Shown here piece by piece: positions 29,503-38,876 of a DNA stretch of 64,000 nt. Both the position numbers and the translations under genes were made by a program. Source of the DNA: an uncultured Pelagibacteraceae bacterium (GTDB lineage Bacteria; Pseudomonadota; Alphaproteobacteria; Pelagibacterales; Pelagibacteraceae). Location: positions 1 through 64,000 of the forward strand of contig CACGED010000001.1 of assembly GCA_902571975.1 (NCBI GenBank). Direction: 5' to 3'. Below the pieces are notes generated by a model. The model did not search any database and was not told where the DNA came from. It saw only the letters and a list, made by a program, of their open reading frames with translations. Numbering within the stretch: position 1 is the stretch's first letter; the number at the start of each line of letters is the position of its first letter.

Positions 29503-30435
29503 ATGAGAGAACTAATGAGAAAAGTTGTTGTATTTTTTTCAACAATTTTTTTATTAACAACTATGGCGTCAGTATCTTTTGCTGATGGTCACGGTAAAAA
29601 AATCCTATTTAGCATCAAAGGTCCTGGTTCAGGAAACCCATTTTGGGCTTCTGTAACTAAAGGTGCTGAAGAAGAGGCAAAAAAACTAGGTGTTAAATTA
29701 ATTTTAATTGCACCTCCACAAGAAGGTGATGTTCAGGCACAAATTAACCAAGTAGAAGATCAACTTGCAAAAGGTGTTGATGCTTTAGCTCTAGCGCCAG
29801 GAGATCCAAATGCTTTTGCTCCAATCGTTGATGATGCGATCAAAAGTGGAGTTCCAGTTGTTTTTGTTGATACAAAAGGAATTAATGAAGGTGTGACTTT
29901 TATTGGAACAAATAATATGAATGGTGCAGAATTAGCTGCTAAATTCATATGTGATAAAACTCCAAAAGGTTCAGATGTTGCAATTCTTACAGGAATTGAG
30001 TCTCAATCAACTGCATTATTAAGAAGAGATGGTGCAATTAAAGGATTTAAAAATTGTGGTTTAAATCTTGTTGCTACTCAAACAGCCGAGTGGGATACTG
30101 CAAAAGGTAGATCAGTTACTGAGTCAATCATTTTGAAAAATCCTAATATCAAAGCAATTTTTGCTTCTAATGACAATATGGGATTAGGTGCTATGCAAGC
30201 TTTAAAAGATGCTGACATGAACGATGTAATTGTTGTTGGTTTTGATGCAACTCCTGATGCAGCTACGAGTATCTTAAAAGGAGAAATGACTGCAACGATT
30301 GCACAATTTTCATACAACATGGGTGCTTATGGTGTTAAGTATGCTCTTGAGTTAGCTAATGGTGGAAGCATCGATATAAACATCGATACTGGAACACAAT
30401 TAGTAACAACAGAAAACGCTAACGATTTTAAATAA
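29503..30435 (+). CDS. Sugar ABC transporter periplasmic substrate-binding protein (PBP type 1, RbsB/FrcB/IbpA-like)
   Basis: Signal peptide ending SVSFADG; ILFSIKGPGSGNPFWASVTKGAEEEAKKLGV; ASNDNMGLGAMQALKDA; VVGFDATPDA. Confidence 0.92.
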   Translation: MRELMRKVVVFFSTIFLLTTMASVSFADGHGKKILFSIKGPGSGNPFWASVTKGAEEEAKKLGVKLILIAPPQEGDVQAQINQVEDQLAKGVDALALAPGDPNAFAPIVDDAIKSGVPVVFVDTKGINEGVTFIGTNNMNGAELAAKFICDKTPKGSDVAILTGIESQSTALLRRDGAIKGFKNCGLNLVATQTAEWDTAKGRSVTESIILKNPNIKAIFASNDNMGLGAMQALKDADMNDVIVVGFDATPDAATSILKGEMTATIAQFSYNMGAYGVKYALELANGGSIDINIDTGTQLVTTENANDFK

Positions 30436-30455
30436 TCTTTAGAAAAATCAAAATT

Positions 30456-30490
30456 AAAAGGGTGGAATTTTATTTCACCCTTTTTTTTTA
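30456..30490 (+). terminator. Intrinsic terminator/attenuator-like hairpin after the ABC binding-protein gene
   Basis: AAAAGGGTG-GAATTTTATTT-CACCCTTTT followed by a T-run; 48 nt or less before the FucU/RbsD-like start. Confidence 0.85.
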
Positions 30491-30507
30491 TATAATATAG
30501 TGGCTAA

Positions 30508-30972
30508 ATGCTTATTAAAATTAATCCAATTTTAAGCCCTGAACTCCTATATCAGTTAAGAGCAATGGGTCATGGTGATAAACTGGTTTTAACAGATGCT
30601 AATTTTCCAGCATATTCTCATTCTTTAAATAATAAAGTAATCAGATTAGATGGAGTAGATATTTATGAAGCTACAAAGGCTATTCTTTCTATTTTTCCAT
30701 TAGATAGTTTCATTGACTCAGCTGCAAACAGAATGCAGGTTGATAATAAACCTGATGAATTAACTGATTGTCACAAAGATTTTATTAAAGCTGTAAAAGA
30801 AACCTCTGGAGAAAATTGGAAGGTTGGCTCAATTGAAAGACAAGAATTTTATAAAGAGGCAAAAAAGTCTCAATTAATAGTATCTACCTCTGAAATGAGA
30901 CCATATGGGTGTTTTATATTAACAAAGGGAGTAATTAAACCAGATGGAAGTGTTTGGGTTCTTGATAAATAA
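30508..30972 (+). CDS. RbsD/FucU family sugar mutarotase
   Basis: LLYQLRAMGHGDKLVLTDANFPAYS; CFILTKGVI. Confidence 0.92.
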   Translation: MLIKINPILSPELLYQLRAMGHGDKLVLTDANFPAYSHSLNNKVIRLDGVDIYEATKAILSIFPLDSFIDSAANRMQVDNKPDELTDCHKDFIKAVKETSGENWKVGSIERQEFYKEAKKSQLIVSTSEMRPYGCFILTKGVIKPDGSVWVLDK

Positions 30973-31886
30973 TGAGCTCAATATGTGTCTTTGGAGTATT
31001 TGTAGCTGACCTTTGTTTTTTTGCTGACAAAATTCCTATCAAAGGTGAAACAGTTTTAGGTAAAAATCACATAGTTGGTCCGGGTGGAAAAGGATCAAAC
31101 CAAGCAATAGCTGCTGCAAGACTAGGTGGAAATGTAAATTTTATAACCAAGATTGGAGATGATCAAAATGCCAAGATGGCTCTTAAGTTGTATGAGGAGG
31201 CTGGAATTAATACAGCCTCAATAGTTCAAGACCCAAATCAATCAACTGGTGTTGCAGGTATAATGATAAATGAGAAAACAGGAGATAACGCAATCAATAT
31301 TGTGCCCGGTGCTGCTGGCTCTTTATCGAATAAAGATATTGATAATAATATTGAATTTTTAAAAAACTCAAAAATTTTTTTAACACAGTTAGAAACACCT
31401 TATGAAGTTACTAGTTATGCACTAAATAAAGCAAAAGAGTCAGGCTCTGTTACAATTTTTAATCCAGCACCTGCATCAAATATTAATGATAGTGATTTTA
31501 AATGTATAGATTATTTTACACCCAATGAAACAGAGGCAAGTTTTTATTTAGGAAAGAAAGTTGAAAGTAAAATAGAAATTGAAGAAGCAGCAAAAACTTT
31601 TTTAGCAAAAGGAGTGCAAAATATAGTTATAACATTAGGTCCTAAAGGTCTTTACTTTGCAAACTCCTCTGAAAGCTATTTTGTTAACGCCTTTAATTTA
31701 AAAGATGATGTTGTAGATACAACTGGAGCAGGGGATGCATTTAATGGAGCTTTTGCCTATGCTTTATCTAAAAATCAAAACAACAAAGATGCTATAGAAT
31801 TTGCAAATAAGGTTGCTGGTATTTCAACAACAAGAGCTGGAGCAGCCAATGCAATGCCCAAACTTAAAGAAGTAGAAGACTATTAA
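30972..31886 (+). CDS. rbsK: PfkB-family carbohydrate kinase, ribokinase-like
   Basis: VGPGGKGSNQAIAAARLGG; NPAPASN; TLGPKGLYF; DTTGAGDAFNGAFAYAL. Confidence 0.88.
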   Translation: MSSICVFGVFVADLCFFADKIPIKGETVLGKNHIVGPGGKGSNQAIAAARLGGNVNFITKIGDDQNAKMALKLYEEAGINTASIVQDPNQSTGVAGIMINEKTGDNAINIVPGAAGSLSNKDIDNNIEFLKNSKIFLTQLETPYEVTSYALNKAKESGSVTIFNPAPASNINDSDFKCIDYFTPNETEASFYLGKKVESKIEIEEAAKTFLAKGVQNIVITLGPKGLYFANSSESYFVNAFNLKDDVVDTTGAGDAFNGAFAYALSKNQNNKDAIEFANKVAGISTTRAGAANAMPKLKEVEDY

Positions 31887-33062
31887 TTATTCTATAATTT
31901 TAAAATCAGACTTATATTTATCAGTGATTGTTAAACCAAGACCCGGTTTATTATCATCTAGATCAATATGTCCATTTTCAGGGGCAGGATCACCCTCAAA
32001 AATATAGTAAAATAATTCATTACCTATTTCCACGTCATGGACTGGAAAAAACTCTGAAATTGGACAATTGAAATTAGACATTGTTAAATGATAATTATGC
32101 ATTTGACCAGCATGAGGAATAACTGGCACTTGATAAGCTTCTGCTAAAGCATTTATTTTATTTGCAATTGTAAATCCACCAACTCTATTATTATCATATT
32201 GAATATAACTGACTGCTTTAATATCCAACAATTGTTTAAATCCAAACAAGTTGAATTCATGTTCTCCACCAGAAATTGGAATTGCATTCATATTATTCAA
32301 TTCTGCATATCCATGAATATCGTCTGCTATAACTGGTTCCTCCAACCATCTAGGGTTAAATTTTACCAATTTAGGTATCATCCTTTTTGCATAATCCAGA
32401 TTCCAACCCATATAACATTCCATCATTAAGTCAGTTTCATATCCAATAACCTCTCTAACTGCTTCAGCTAGGTCAATATTTTTTTTCATACCTTCAGGGC
32501 CATCTTTTGGCCCCCATCCAAATCTCATTTTAAACATTTTAAAACCTTGCTTAACATAGCTTTCAGCTTCTTTTTGCAAATCCTTGATTGGTTGGCTGTA
32601 AAGTTTAGATGCGTAAACAGGTATCTTCTCTTTGGTTCTTCCACCCAATAGTTTAAAAACAGGTTTATTTGTAATTTTTCCCATTATATCCCAAAGCGCA
32701 ATATCAATTGCAGAAATAGCTACCATGCCTAATCCTCTTCTTCCCCATGCATGTGTTCTTCTGTACATTTTTTCCCAGATATAAGAATAATCAAATGGAT
32801 CTTCACCTATTACCAAAGATGTTAAGTAAGTATCGATTGTTTTTTTTACTAATTGAGGAGCAAGTGCTGCGTTTCCAATTCCAACAATTCCGTCATCAGT
32901 TTCAATTTCACATATTAACCATTCATGAAATCTAAATGATCCCATTGCATCTGATTTTTCAAACAAAAGGTCTGAAGCATTTGTACAAAAATTATTTTGT
33001 GGAGGAACTGTTTTACCATTCCATTGATATACCTTGGTACGAATACTTTTTATTTTAGACAT
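31887..33062 (-). CDS. Mandelate racemase/muconate lactonizing enzyme (enolase superfamily) sugar-acid dehydratase
   Basis: [63 protein letters not shown]. Confidence 0.92.
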   Translation of the reverse strand: MSKIKSIRTKVYQWNGKTVPPQNNFCTNASDLLFEKSDAMGSFRFHEWLICEIETDDGIVGIGNAALAPQLVKKTIDTYLTSLVIGEDPFDYSYIWEKMYRRTHAWGRRGLGMVAISAIDIALWDIMGKITNKPVFKLLGGRTKEKIPVYASKLYSQPIKDLQKEAESYVKQGFKMFKMRFGWGPKDGPEGMKKNIDLAEAVREVIGYETDLMMECYMGWNLDYAKRMIPKLVKFNPRWLEEPVIADDIHGYAELNNMNAIPISGGEHEFNLFGFKQLLDIKAVSYIQYDNNRVGGFTIANKINALAEAYQVPVIPHAGQMHNYHLTMSNFNCPISEFFPVHDVEIGNELFYYIFEGDPAPENGHIDLDDNKPGLGLTITDKYKSDFKIIE

Positions 33063-34058
33063 TTAATTGTTTTTATTTTCTGCCATTGTTAATGCAATTT
33101 TGAATGAATTCAAAGTAGGTTCTAAATTTGCTTTATTTTTACCTGCAATATCAAATGCTGTTCCATGTGCAGGAGTAGTTATAGGGACTGGCAAACCCCC
33201 TTGTACAGTTACTCCTCGATCAAATCCAAATGCTTTTAATCCTGATTGTAAAGCATCATGATACATACCAACAATACAATCATGATTTCCATTTTTATAA
33301 GCAGTAATAAAAGAAGTATCACATGGTAAAGGTCCATCAGCATTAATACCTAGTTTTTTTGCCTCTTCTATTGCAGGTATAATTTCGTCTTTTTCCTCTG
33401 TTCCAAATTCAGCATGGGGATTTAGTGCTTGGACTGCTACTCTTGGACTTTTAATACCATTTAATTTCATTGCTTCATGTATAAGTTTAATTGGCTTAAT
33501 AATTTTTTCTTTTTTTACATGTTCTGGAACTTCTTTAATTGGAATATGTGACGATACCCTTGCTGTCCAAAAATTATCAATAACATTAAACTCACAAAAA
33601 AAATTTTTAACCTCTAACTTTTCAGCCATTAAATGTAATTCATCAGAATATTTATTTCCTCCAAGTTTAAGGCTTGTTTTATTAAATGGTCCAAAGTTTA
33701 TTGCATGAATTTTATTTTCTTTAGCAAGATCTAAAGCTAAATTTAGCGAAGCTAAAACGCTTTCTCCCGCCTCTTTAGAGCACTCAGATAATTTATAATT
33801 ATGATTTTTACCTTTAGAGATATCTAGAAAAAATTTACTATCTTTTGTAAAATCAATATTATCAAAATCTTCTACAAAATTTAAATTATGTGATTTGCCT
33901 GAAATTTTATTCCCACTCTCTAATATGTTTTTTTCACCAATGATAATTACATTAGCTCTGTTAGTGATTTCCTCTGATAATAATTTTGAGACCAATTCAG
34001 GTCCTATACCAGAAGGATCCCCTAAAAGAACTACTATGTTAATTTTATTTTGAGCCAT
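33063..34058 (-). CDS. PdxA-family dehydrogenase (probably PdxA2-like four-carbon acid phosphate dehydrogenase)
   Basis: LLGDPSGIGPELV; NFGPFNKTSLKLGG; LNPHAEFGTEEKDEIIPAI; PLPCDTSF; VGMYHDALQSGLKAFGFDRGVTVQGGLPVPITTPAHGTAFDIAG. Confidence 0.9.
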   Translation of the reverse strand: MAQNKINIVVLLGDPSGIGPELVSKLLSEEITNRANVIIIGEKNILESGNKISGKSHNLNFVEDFDNIDFTKDSKFFLDISKGKNHNYKLSECSKEAGESVLASLNLALDLAKENKIHAINFGPFNKTSLKLGGNKYSDELHLMAEKLEVKNFFCEFNVIDNFWTARVSSHIPIKEVPEHVKKEKIIKPIKLIHEAMKLNGIKSPRVAVQALNPHAEFGTEEKDEIIPAIEEAKKLGINADGPLPCDTSFITAYKNGNHDCIVGMYHDALQSGLKAFGFDRGVTVQGGLPVPITTPAHGTAFDIAGKNKANLEPTLNSFKIALTMAENKNN

Positions 34059-34088
34059 TTTTTACTTTACGCTATGTATCAGATTATG

Positions 34089-34108
34089 TTTATATATTTA
34101 AATATAAA
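34089..34108. repeat. Inverted repeat (7-bp arms) upstream of tctC-like gene
   Basis: TTTATAT-ATTTAA-ATATAAA. Confidence 0.4.
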
Positions 34109-34129
34109 TTAACTTAAAAGAGGGAAATT

Positions 34130-35104
34130 ATGAAAAAAAGTTTTAAACTTTTCTTAGCAGCTGCATTTCTAGTAACAGAATTTTTTGTTGTTGCGCTTCC
34201 ACTTATGATTACTTCTGCAAAAGCAGATGGTCACCCAATCCAAGCTATTACTCATGCTGGTTTTGGTGGTGGTACAGACGTAACTACAAGAATGATGCTT
34301 CTAAGAGCACGTAGAGTTCTTAAACAAGATATGCAATTGGTTAACAAAAAAGGTGGTGGTGGAGCAGTATCAATGGATTACATGATGAGCTTACCTGCTG
34401 ACGGACAACACACTTTAACTTGGACTACAGGTCACGCTGTTTCAATGGCTTTAGGTAAAACTAAAGTTAAAATAAGTGATATGCAACCACTAGCAAGAGG
34501 AACTGATGATCCTCAATTGTTTGTTGTAAATTGTAAAGCTGACATTAAAGACGCTAAAAAATTTATTAGTACTCAAAAATCAAAATCACTTAAATATGGA
34601 ACAACGCATGTTGGTGGAATTGATGATGTAAGTGCTATAGCATTTACAAAAAAAGGTGGATTAAAAGATCCAACTATTGTTGCTTATAAAGGTGTAGCTC
34701 CAATTAAAACCAACCTAATCAAAGGAGATATTGATGTAGGTGTTTTAAACTTAGGGGAAGCATTAACAGAAATAAATGACGGAACACTTTGTGTTTCTGT
34801 TGTCTTAGCAAATAATAGAATGGCTAAAATTGGAGACTCTCCAACAGCTAAAGAGTTAGGAATACCTGTTTCTTTATCTACTGTTAGAGGTTTTGTAACT
34901 AAAAAAGGAGCTCCAGCTGAAAGAGTTAAAGAATTAGAGGCTGGAATGATGAAAGCTATGAGCCATAACTACTACAAAAATTTCTTAACAGAAATTGGTC
35001 TTGATGAGACGAGTGTAGTTGGTGCTGATGAATGGGGTAAGCAAATGGAAGAAATGCTTACAGAGATGACAGCGCAACTTAAAGCTTTGGGTTACATCAA
35101 ATAA
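34130..35104 (+). CDS. Tripartite tricarboxylate transporter (TTT) substrate-binding protein, TctC-like
   Basis: Signal peptide ending SAKADG; IQAITHAGFGGGTDVTTRMMLLRARRVL..MQLVNKKGGGGAVSMDYM typical of TctC/BUG proteins. Confidence 0.9.
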   Translation: MKKSFKLFLAAAFLVTEFFVVALPLMITSAKADGHPIQAITHAGFGGGTDVTTRMMLLRARRVLKQDMQLVNKKGGGGAVSMDYMMSLPADGQHTLTWTTGHAVSMALGKTKVKISDMQPLARGTDDPQLFVVNCKADIKDAKKFISTQKSKSLKYGTTHVGGIDDVSAIAFTKKGGLKDPTIVAYKGVAPIKTNLIKGDIDVGVLNLGEALTEINDGTLCVSVVLANNRMAKIGDSPTAKELGIPVSLSTVRGFVTKKGAPAERVKELEAGMMKAMSHNYYKNFLTEIGLDETSVVGADEWGKQMEEMLTEMTAQLKALGYIK

Positions 35105-35127
35105 TCATAAAGAAGTACATTTAATTT

Positions 35128-35634
35128 ATGAATAATGTACGAAAGCAAAAAAGGGCAAACAAAAGTTTGCCCTTTTTTTTTAAGGATGAGTTTAAAGTTT
35201 CATTTATTATTGTTTTTATCTCAATAATTTTACTAATAAGCACTTTTTCGTTTGATATTGTTCCTCCAATTTTAAACAGAGGTATACAACCTGCAACTTT
35301 TCCTAAAGCTTTATTAATATTAATAATAAGCTTAACTTTAATTATCTATTATTTATCAATAAAGAACCCTTGGAAAATAGGGAAAAAATTACCTAAAACA
35401 TTTTTTTTAACTTTACTTAGTTTTTTAATATTTGTTATTATTTCAAAAACCTTAGATTTCTTTTTAGCAATATCAGTATTATCAATTTTTGTTTCCTATA
35501 ATTGGGGTGAAAGAAGAATATTTTATTTATTATTAGTAAGTATTTTTTTTCCTATTTTGGTTTTTATTTTTTTTGAAACAATCTTAGGCTTAAGATTTCC
35601 TCCAGGAATAATTACAAATCTTTATTATTATTAA
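35128..35634 (+). CDS. TctB-like small membrane subunit of TTT transporter (start codon uncertain)
   Basis: Hydrophobic 4-TM protein between TctC and TctA; predicted N-terminus is encoded by a hairpin, so the real start may be downstream. Confidence 0.8.
   Translation: MNNVRKQKRANKSLPFFFKDEFKVSFIIVFISIILLISTFSFDIVPPILNRGIQPATFPKALLILIISLTLIIYYLSIKNPWKIGKKLPKTFFLTLLSFLIFVIISKTLDFFLAISVLSIFVSYNWGERRIFYLLLVSIFFPILVFIFFETILGLRFPPGIITNLYYY
35147..35181 (+). terminator. Intrinsic terminator/attenuator-like hairpin after tctC, inside the predicted 5' end of tctB
   Basis: AAAAAAGGGCAAAC-AAAA-GTTTGCCCTTTTTTTT, perfect stem plus T-run. Confidence 0.9.
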
Positions 35635-35635
35635 A

Positions 35636-37108
35636 ATGGATAACCTTTTATTAATGCTGACACCTTTATTTAGTTCAAAGCTATTGATAGTTTTACTTTT
35701 TGGAACTTTGTTTGGATTAATTCTAGGAGTTCTTCCAGGATTAGGACCAACAACTGGTGGAGCGTTAATTTTACCATTTACAATGACGCTAGATCCCTTA
35801 TCTGCAATAGTATTGTTAACTTCTATTTATTGTGCAGGAACTTATGGAGGAGCAATTACTGCGGTACTAATTAATACCCCAGGAACTCCAGCAGCCGCAG
35901 CAACATGTCTAGATGGATATCCTTTGGCCCAAAAGGGTGAAGCTGGTAGAGCCTTGGGAATGGCAACTGTATCAAGTACAGTTGGAGGAATTTTTAGTGT
36001 TATAATTTTAGTCTTTTTCGCACCTCTTTTAGCAAAACTCGCTTATGAATTTGGACAACCCGAATATTTTGCATTAGCAATTTTTGGTTTAACCATGCTT
36101 TCATCTATAGGAGAAGGCAGTCCTATTAAAAACTTAATTGCAGGGGCATTTGGAATTTTAATTTCAACTATTGGAAAAGATTTTATGACATCAATAGATA
36201 GGTTTACTTATGGAATTAACGAACTCTCAGTTGGTATTGGTTTTATTCCGGTGGTTGTTGGTTTATTTGCAATTAGTGAAATGCTCACTCAATCAACGCT
36301 TCTTGATCAAGTATTTAAGAGAGTTGCTTTAAAGGCAGTAAAACTTCCAACCAAAGATGATTATAAAAAAACATGGAAAACAATTCTTAGATCAAGTGGA
36401 ATAGGTTCATTCATTGGAGTTTTACCAGCTGAAGGAGGTACTGTAGCATCATTGATTGGTTATTCTGAGGCTAAAAGATTTTCTAAAAATCCTGAAGAAT
36501 TTGGCAAAGGATCAATAGAAGGGATTGCTGGCGCAGAAGCTGCAAATAATGCTGCAACAGGTGGAGCAATGGTACCAACATTAGCACTTGGAATTCCAGG
36601 AAGTGCTACAACAGCTGTAATACTAACAGGTTTAATTATTCATGGTGTCAGACCAGGTCCAGATTTATTCAGAGAACAACCTGATTTTCTATATGGAATA
36701 TTTGGAGCCATGTTAATTGCAAACGTTTTATTTTTTATCTTTGGGTTTTTTGGAGCGAAAATATTTGCGAGAATAACCTTAGTTCCAAACAAAATTTTGT
36801 GGCCAATGATATTTGCTGTATCTGTTTGTGGAACCTATTCACTTAGCCAATCAATTATTGATGTTTGGATTATGTTATTTTTTGGAGTACTAGGATTTTT
36901 TATGAGAAGATTTGGATTTTCAGTTGTTCCTGTAATTATAGGATTAATTTTAGGAGAGTTAGTAGAGGGAACTTTAAGACAATCTCTTGTTATTTTTGAT
37001 GGAAATTGGCTAATGTTTTTAACAAGACCAATAGCTTTAACTTTTTTTATTTTATCTTTAATTGCATTGGCTTTTCCTTTATTAAGATCAAAAAAACAAA
37101 AAAAATAA
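35636..37108 (+). CDS. TctA-like large membrane subunit of TTT transporter
   Basis: GLILGVLPGLGPTTGGALILPFT, YGGAITAVLINTPGTPAAAATCLDGYPLAQKGEAGRALGMA, GFIPVVVGLFAISEML, TGGAMVPTLALGIPGSATTAVILTGL. Confidence 0.97.
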   Translation: MDNLLLMLTPLFSSKLLIVLLFGTLFGLILGVLPGLGPTTGGALILPFTMTLDPLSAIVLLTSIYCAGTYGGAITAVLINTPGTPAAAATCLDGYPLAQKGEAGRALGMATVSSTVGGIFSVIILVFFAPLLAKLAYEFGQPEYFALAIFGLTMLSSIGEGSPIKNLIAGAFGILISTIGKDFMTSIDRFTYGINELSVGIGFIPVVVGLFAISEMLTQSTLLDQVFKRVALKAVKLPTKDDYKKTWKTILRSSGIGSFIGVLPAEGGTVASLIGYSEAKRFSKNPEEFGKGSIEGIAGAEAANNAATGGAMVPTLALGIPGSATTAVILTGLIIHGVRPGPDLFREQPDFLYGIFGAMLIANVLFFIFGFFGAKIFARITLVPNKILWPMIFAVSVCGTYSLSQSIIDVWIMLFFGVLGFFMRRFGFSVVPVIIGLILGELVEGTLRQSLVIFDGNWLMFLTRPIALTFFILSLIALAFPLLRSKKQKK

Positions 37109-37109
37109 T

Positions 37110-37859
37110 ATGATTAATTTTGATTTAAAAGATAGAGTTGCAGTAGTGACTGGAGGTGCTCAAGGTTTTGGACTAGCTATTACTGAGAGATTTATTGCTT
37201 CAGGAGCAAGCGTTATAATTTGGGATATAGACGAAGAAGCAATCAAAACTGCAACAAAAAAAATTAATTCAGATAATGTTTCATACCAAATTGTTGATGT
37301 TGGGAATTATGAGAATATAGAAAAAAATTTAGCTGAGATTGAAAAAACTCACAAAAAAATTGATATTTTTATCAATAATGCAGGAGTTGCAGGTATAAAT
37401 ACCACAGTAGTTGATTATCCACTTGATGAATGGAAAAAAGTTATAGACCTAAATTTAAATGCAGTATTTTATTGCTGTAAGGCTGTAACGCCTTACATGA
37501 TCAAAAAAAATTATGGAAGAATTGTTAATATTGCCTCTATTGCTGGAAAAGAGGGCAATCCTAATGCCAGTGCATATAGCACATCTAAAGCTGGGGTTAT
37601 AGGTTTAACTAAATCACTTGGAAAAGAACTAGCATTAAAAAATATTGCAGTTAATTGTGTAACTCCTGCTGCTGCAAAAACAAGAATATTCGATCAAATG
37701 ACCGAAGAACATATAAATTATATGTTATCTAAAATTCCTAGAAATAAGTTTGCAAAAGTAGATGAATTAGCCTCTCTTGTTACATGGTTATCGAGTGAGG
37801 AAAATTCTTTTTCAACAGCAGCGGTTTTTGATTTGAGTGGTGGAAGAGCAACTTATTGA
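37110..37859 (+). CDS. SDR-family oxidoreductase
   Basis: VTGGAQGFGLAI, NNAGVAG, SIAGKEGNPNASAYSTSKAG. Confidence 0.92.
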   Translation: MINFDLKDRVAVVTGGAQGFGLAITERFIASGASVIIWDIDEEAIKTATKKINSDNVSYQIVDVGNYENIEKNLAEIEKTHKKIDIFINNAGVAGINTTVVDYPLDEWKKVIDLNLNAVFYCCKAVTPYMIKKNYGRIVNIASIAGKEGNPNASAYSTSKAGVIGLTKSLGKELALKNIAVNCVTPAAAKTRIFDQMTEEHINYMLSKIPRNKFAKVDELASLVTWLSSEENSFSTAAVFDLSGGRATY

Positions 37860-37862
37860 TTT

Positions 37863-38765
37863 ATGCAAATAGGAGTCGATGTTGGAGCTACAAAAATTGA
37901 AAGTGTAGTATTAGATGAAAAAGGGAACGAAAGTCATCGTGAAAGGACTGATTGTCCAAAAGACTATTTTCAAATTATAAAAACAATTAAAGAAATTAAT
38001 AAAAAGTTAGAAAAAGAATTTAATAAAGAGTTACCAATTGGTGTTTGTCATCCTGGCATTCATTCACCTCAAACGGGATTAGTTAAGAATGCTCCAAATT
38101 GTTATTGGTTAGAAAAAAAACCATTTCAAAATGATCTAAGAAAAGAATTAGGCAAAGAGGTATTTTGTGAAAATGATGCAAATTGCTTTGCTTTGTCTGA
38201 AGCTTTAGATGGTGCAGGAAAACATTATAAAATTGTTTATGGAATTATTATTGGGTCTGGAGTAGGTGGTGGTTTAGTGATAGACAAAAAAATTGTTAGC
38301 GGACCAAATGGAGTAGCAGGGGAGTGGGGACATAATCAAATTAACCATTTAATTTCTAAAAAAGAAAATTTCGAATCTACCAATCTAAGAGAAGGCGAGA
38401 TTGAGAGTTTTATGTCAGGCTTAAGTTTGGCTAAAAAATTTAATAAGCAATATAAAAAAAATTTAAAAACTAATGAGATCTTTGAACTATATAGAAAACA
38501 TGATTTAGATGCAGAAAATTTAATAGATAATTTTAAGGTAAATTTAGCAATGTCCTTAGCAAATATAATTAATATTCTTGATCCCGATTGTTTTGTTTTT
38601 GGCGGTGGTGTTTCAAATGAAATTGATTTTTTAAGTGAAATAGAAACTATCGTAAGAAAATTTGTAACTGGCAGAGAGTATGAAGGTGTGTTTCTTAAAC
38701 CAAAGTACGGAGATGCTAGTGGCGTTAGAGGTGCAGCAAGATTAGGAAGAAAATCAATCTATTAA
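37863..38765 (+). CDS. ROK-family sugar kinase
   Basis: IGVDVGATKIESVVLDEKG, CENDANCFALSEA, GIIIGSGVGGGLVIDKKIVSGPNGVAGEWGHNQI; the usual CxCGxxGC zinc motif is not evident. Confidence 0.88.
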   Translation: MQIGVDVGATKIESVVLDEKGNESHRERTDCPKDYFQIIKTIKEINKKLEKEFNKELPIGVCHPGIHSPQTGLVKNAPNCYWLEKKPFQNDLRKELGKEVFCENDANCFALSEALDGAGKHYKIVYGIIIGSGVGGGLVIDKKIVSGPNGVAGEWGHNQINHLISKKENFESTNLREGEIESFMSGLSLAKKFNKQYKKNLKTNEIFELYRKHDLDAENLIDNFKVNLAMSLANIINILDPDCFVFGGGVSNEIDFLSEIETIVRKFVTGREYEGVFLKPKYGDASGVRGAARLGRKSIY

Positions 38766-38839
38766 TATTATAAATCAATTAATAGTTGTATTTTTTTTTT
38801 CTTGTAGTCTTTTAATAAATCAATCTATAATTGTTTTTT

Positions 38840-38853
38840 TTAAGTTAACTTAA
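38840..38853. repeat. Perfect 14-bp palindrome upstream of the CUT1 binding-protein gene
   Basis: TTAAGTTAACTTAA, 23 nt before the ATG. Confidence 0.6.
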
Positions 38854-38876
38854 TTTAACAAATAAGAGGGAAATAT

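Noticed and set aside
33063-34058. Calling this gene pdxA of pyridoxal phosphate biosynthesis
   Set aside because: Context with an enolase-family dehydratase and TTT transporter favours a PdxA2-like catabolic enzyme; specificity left open.
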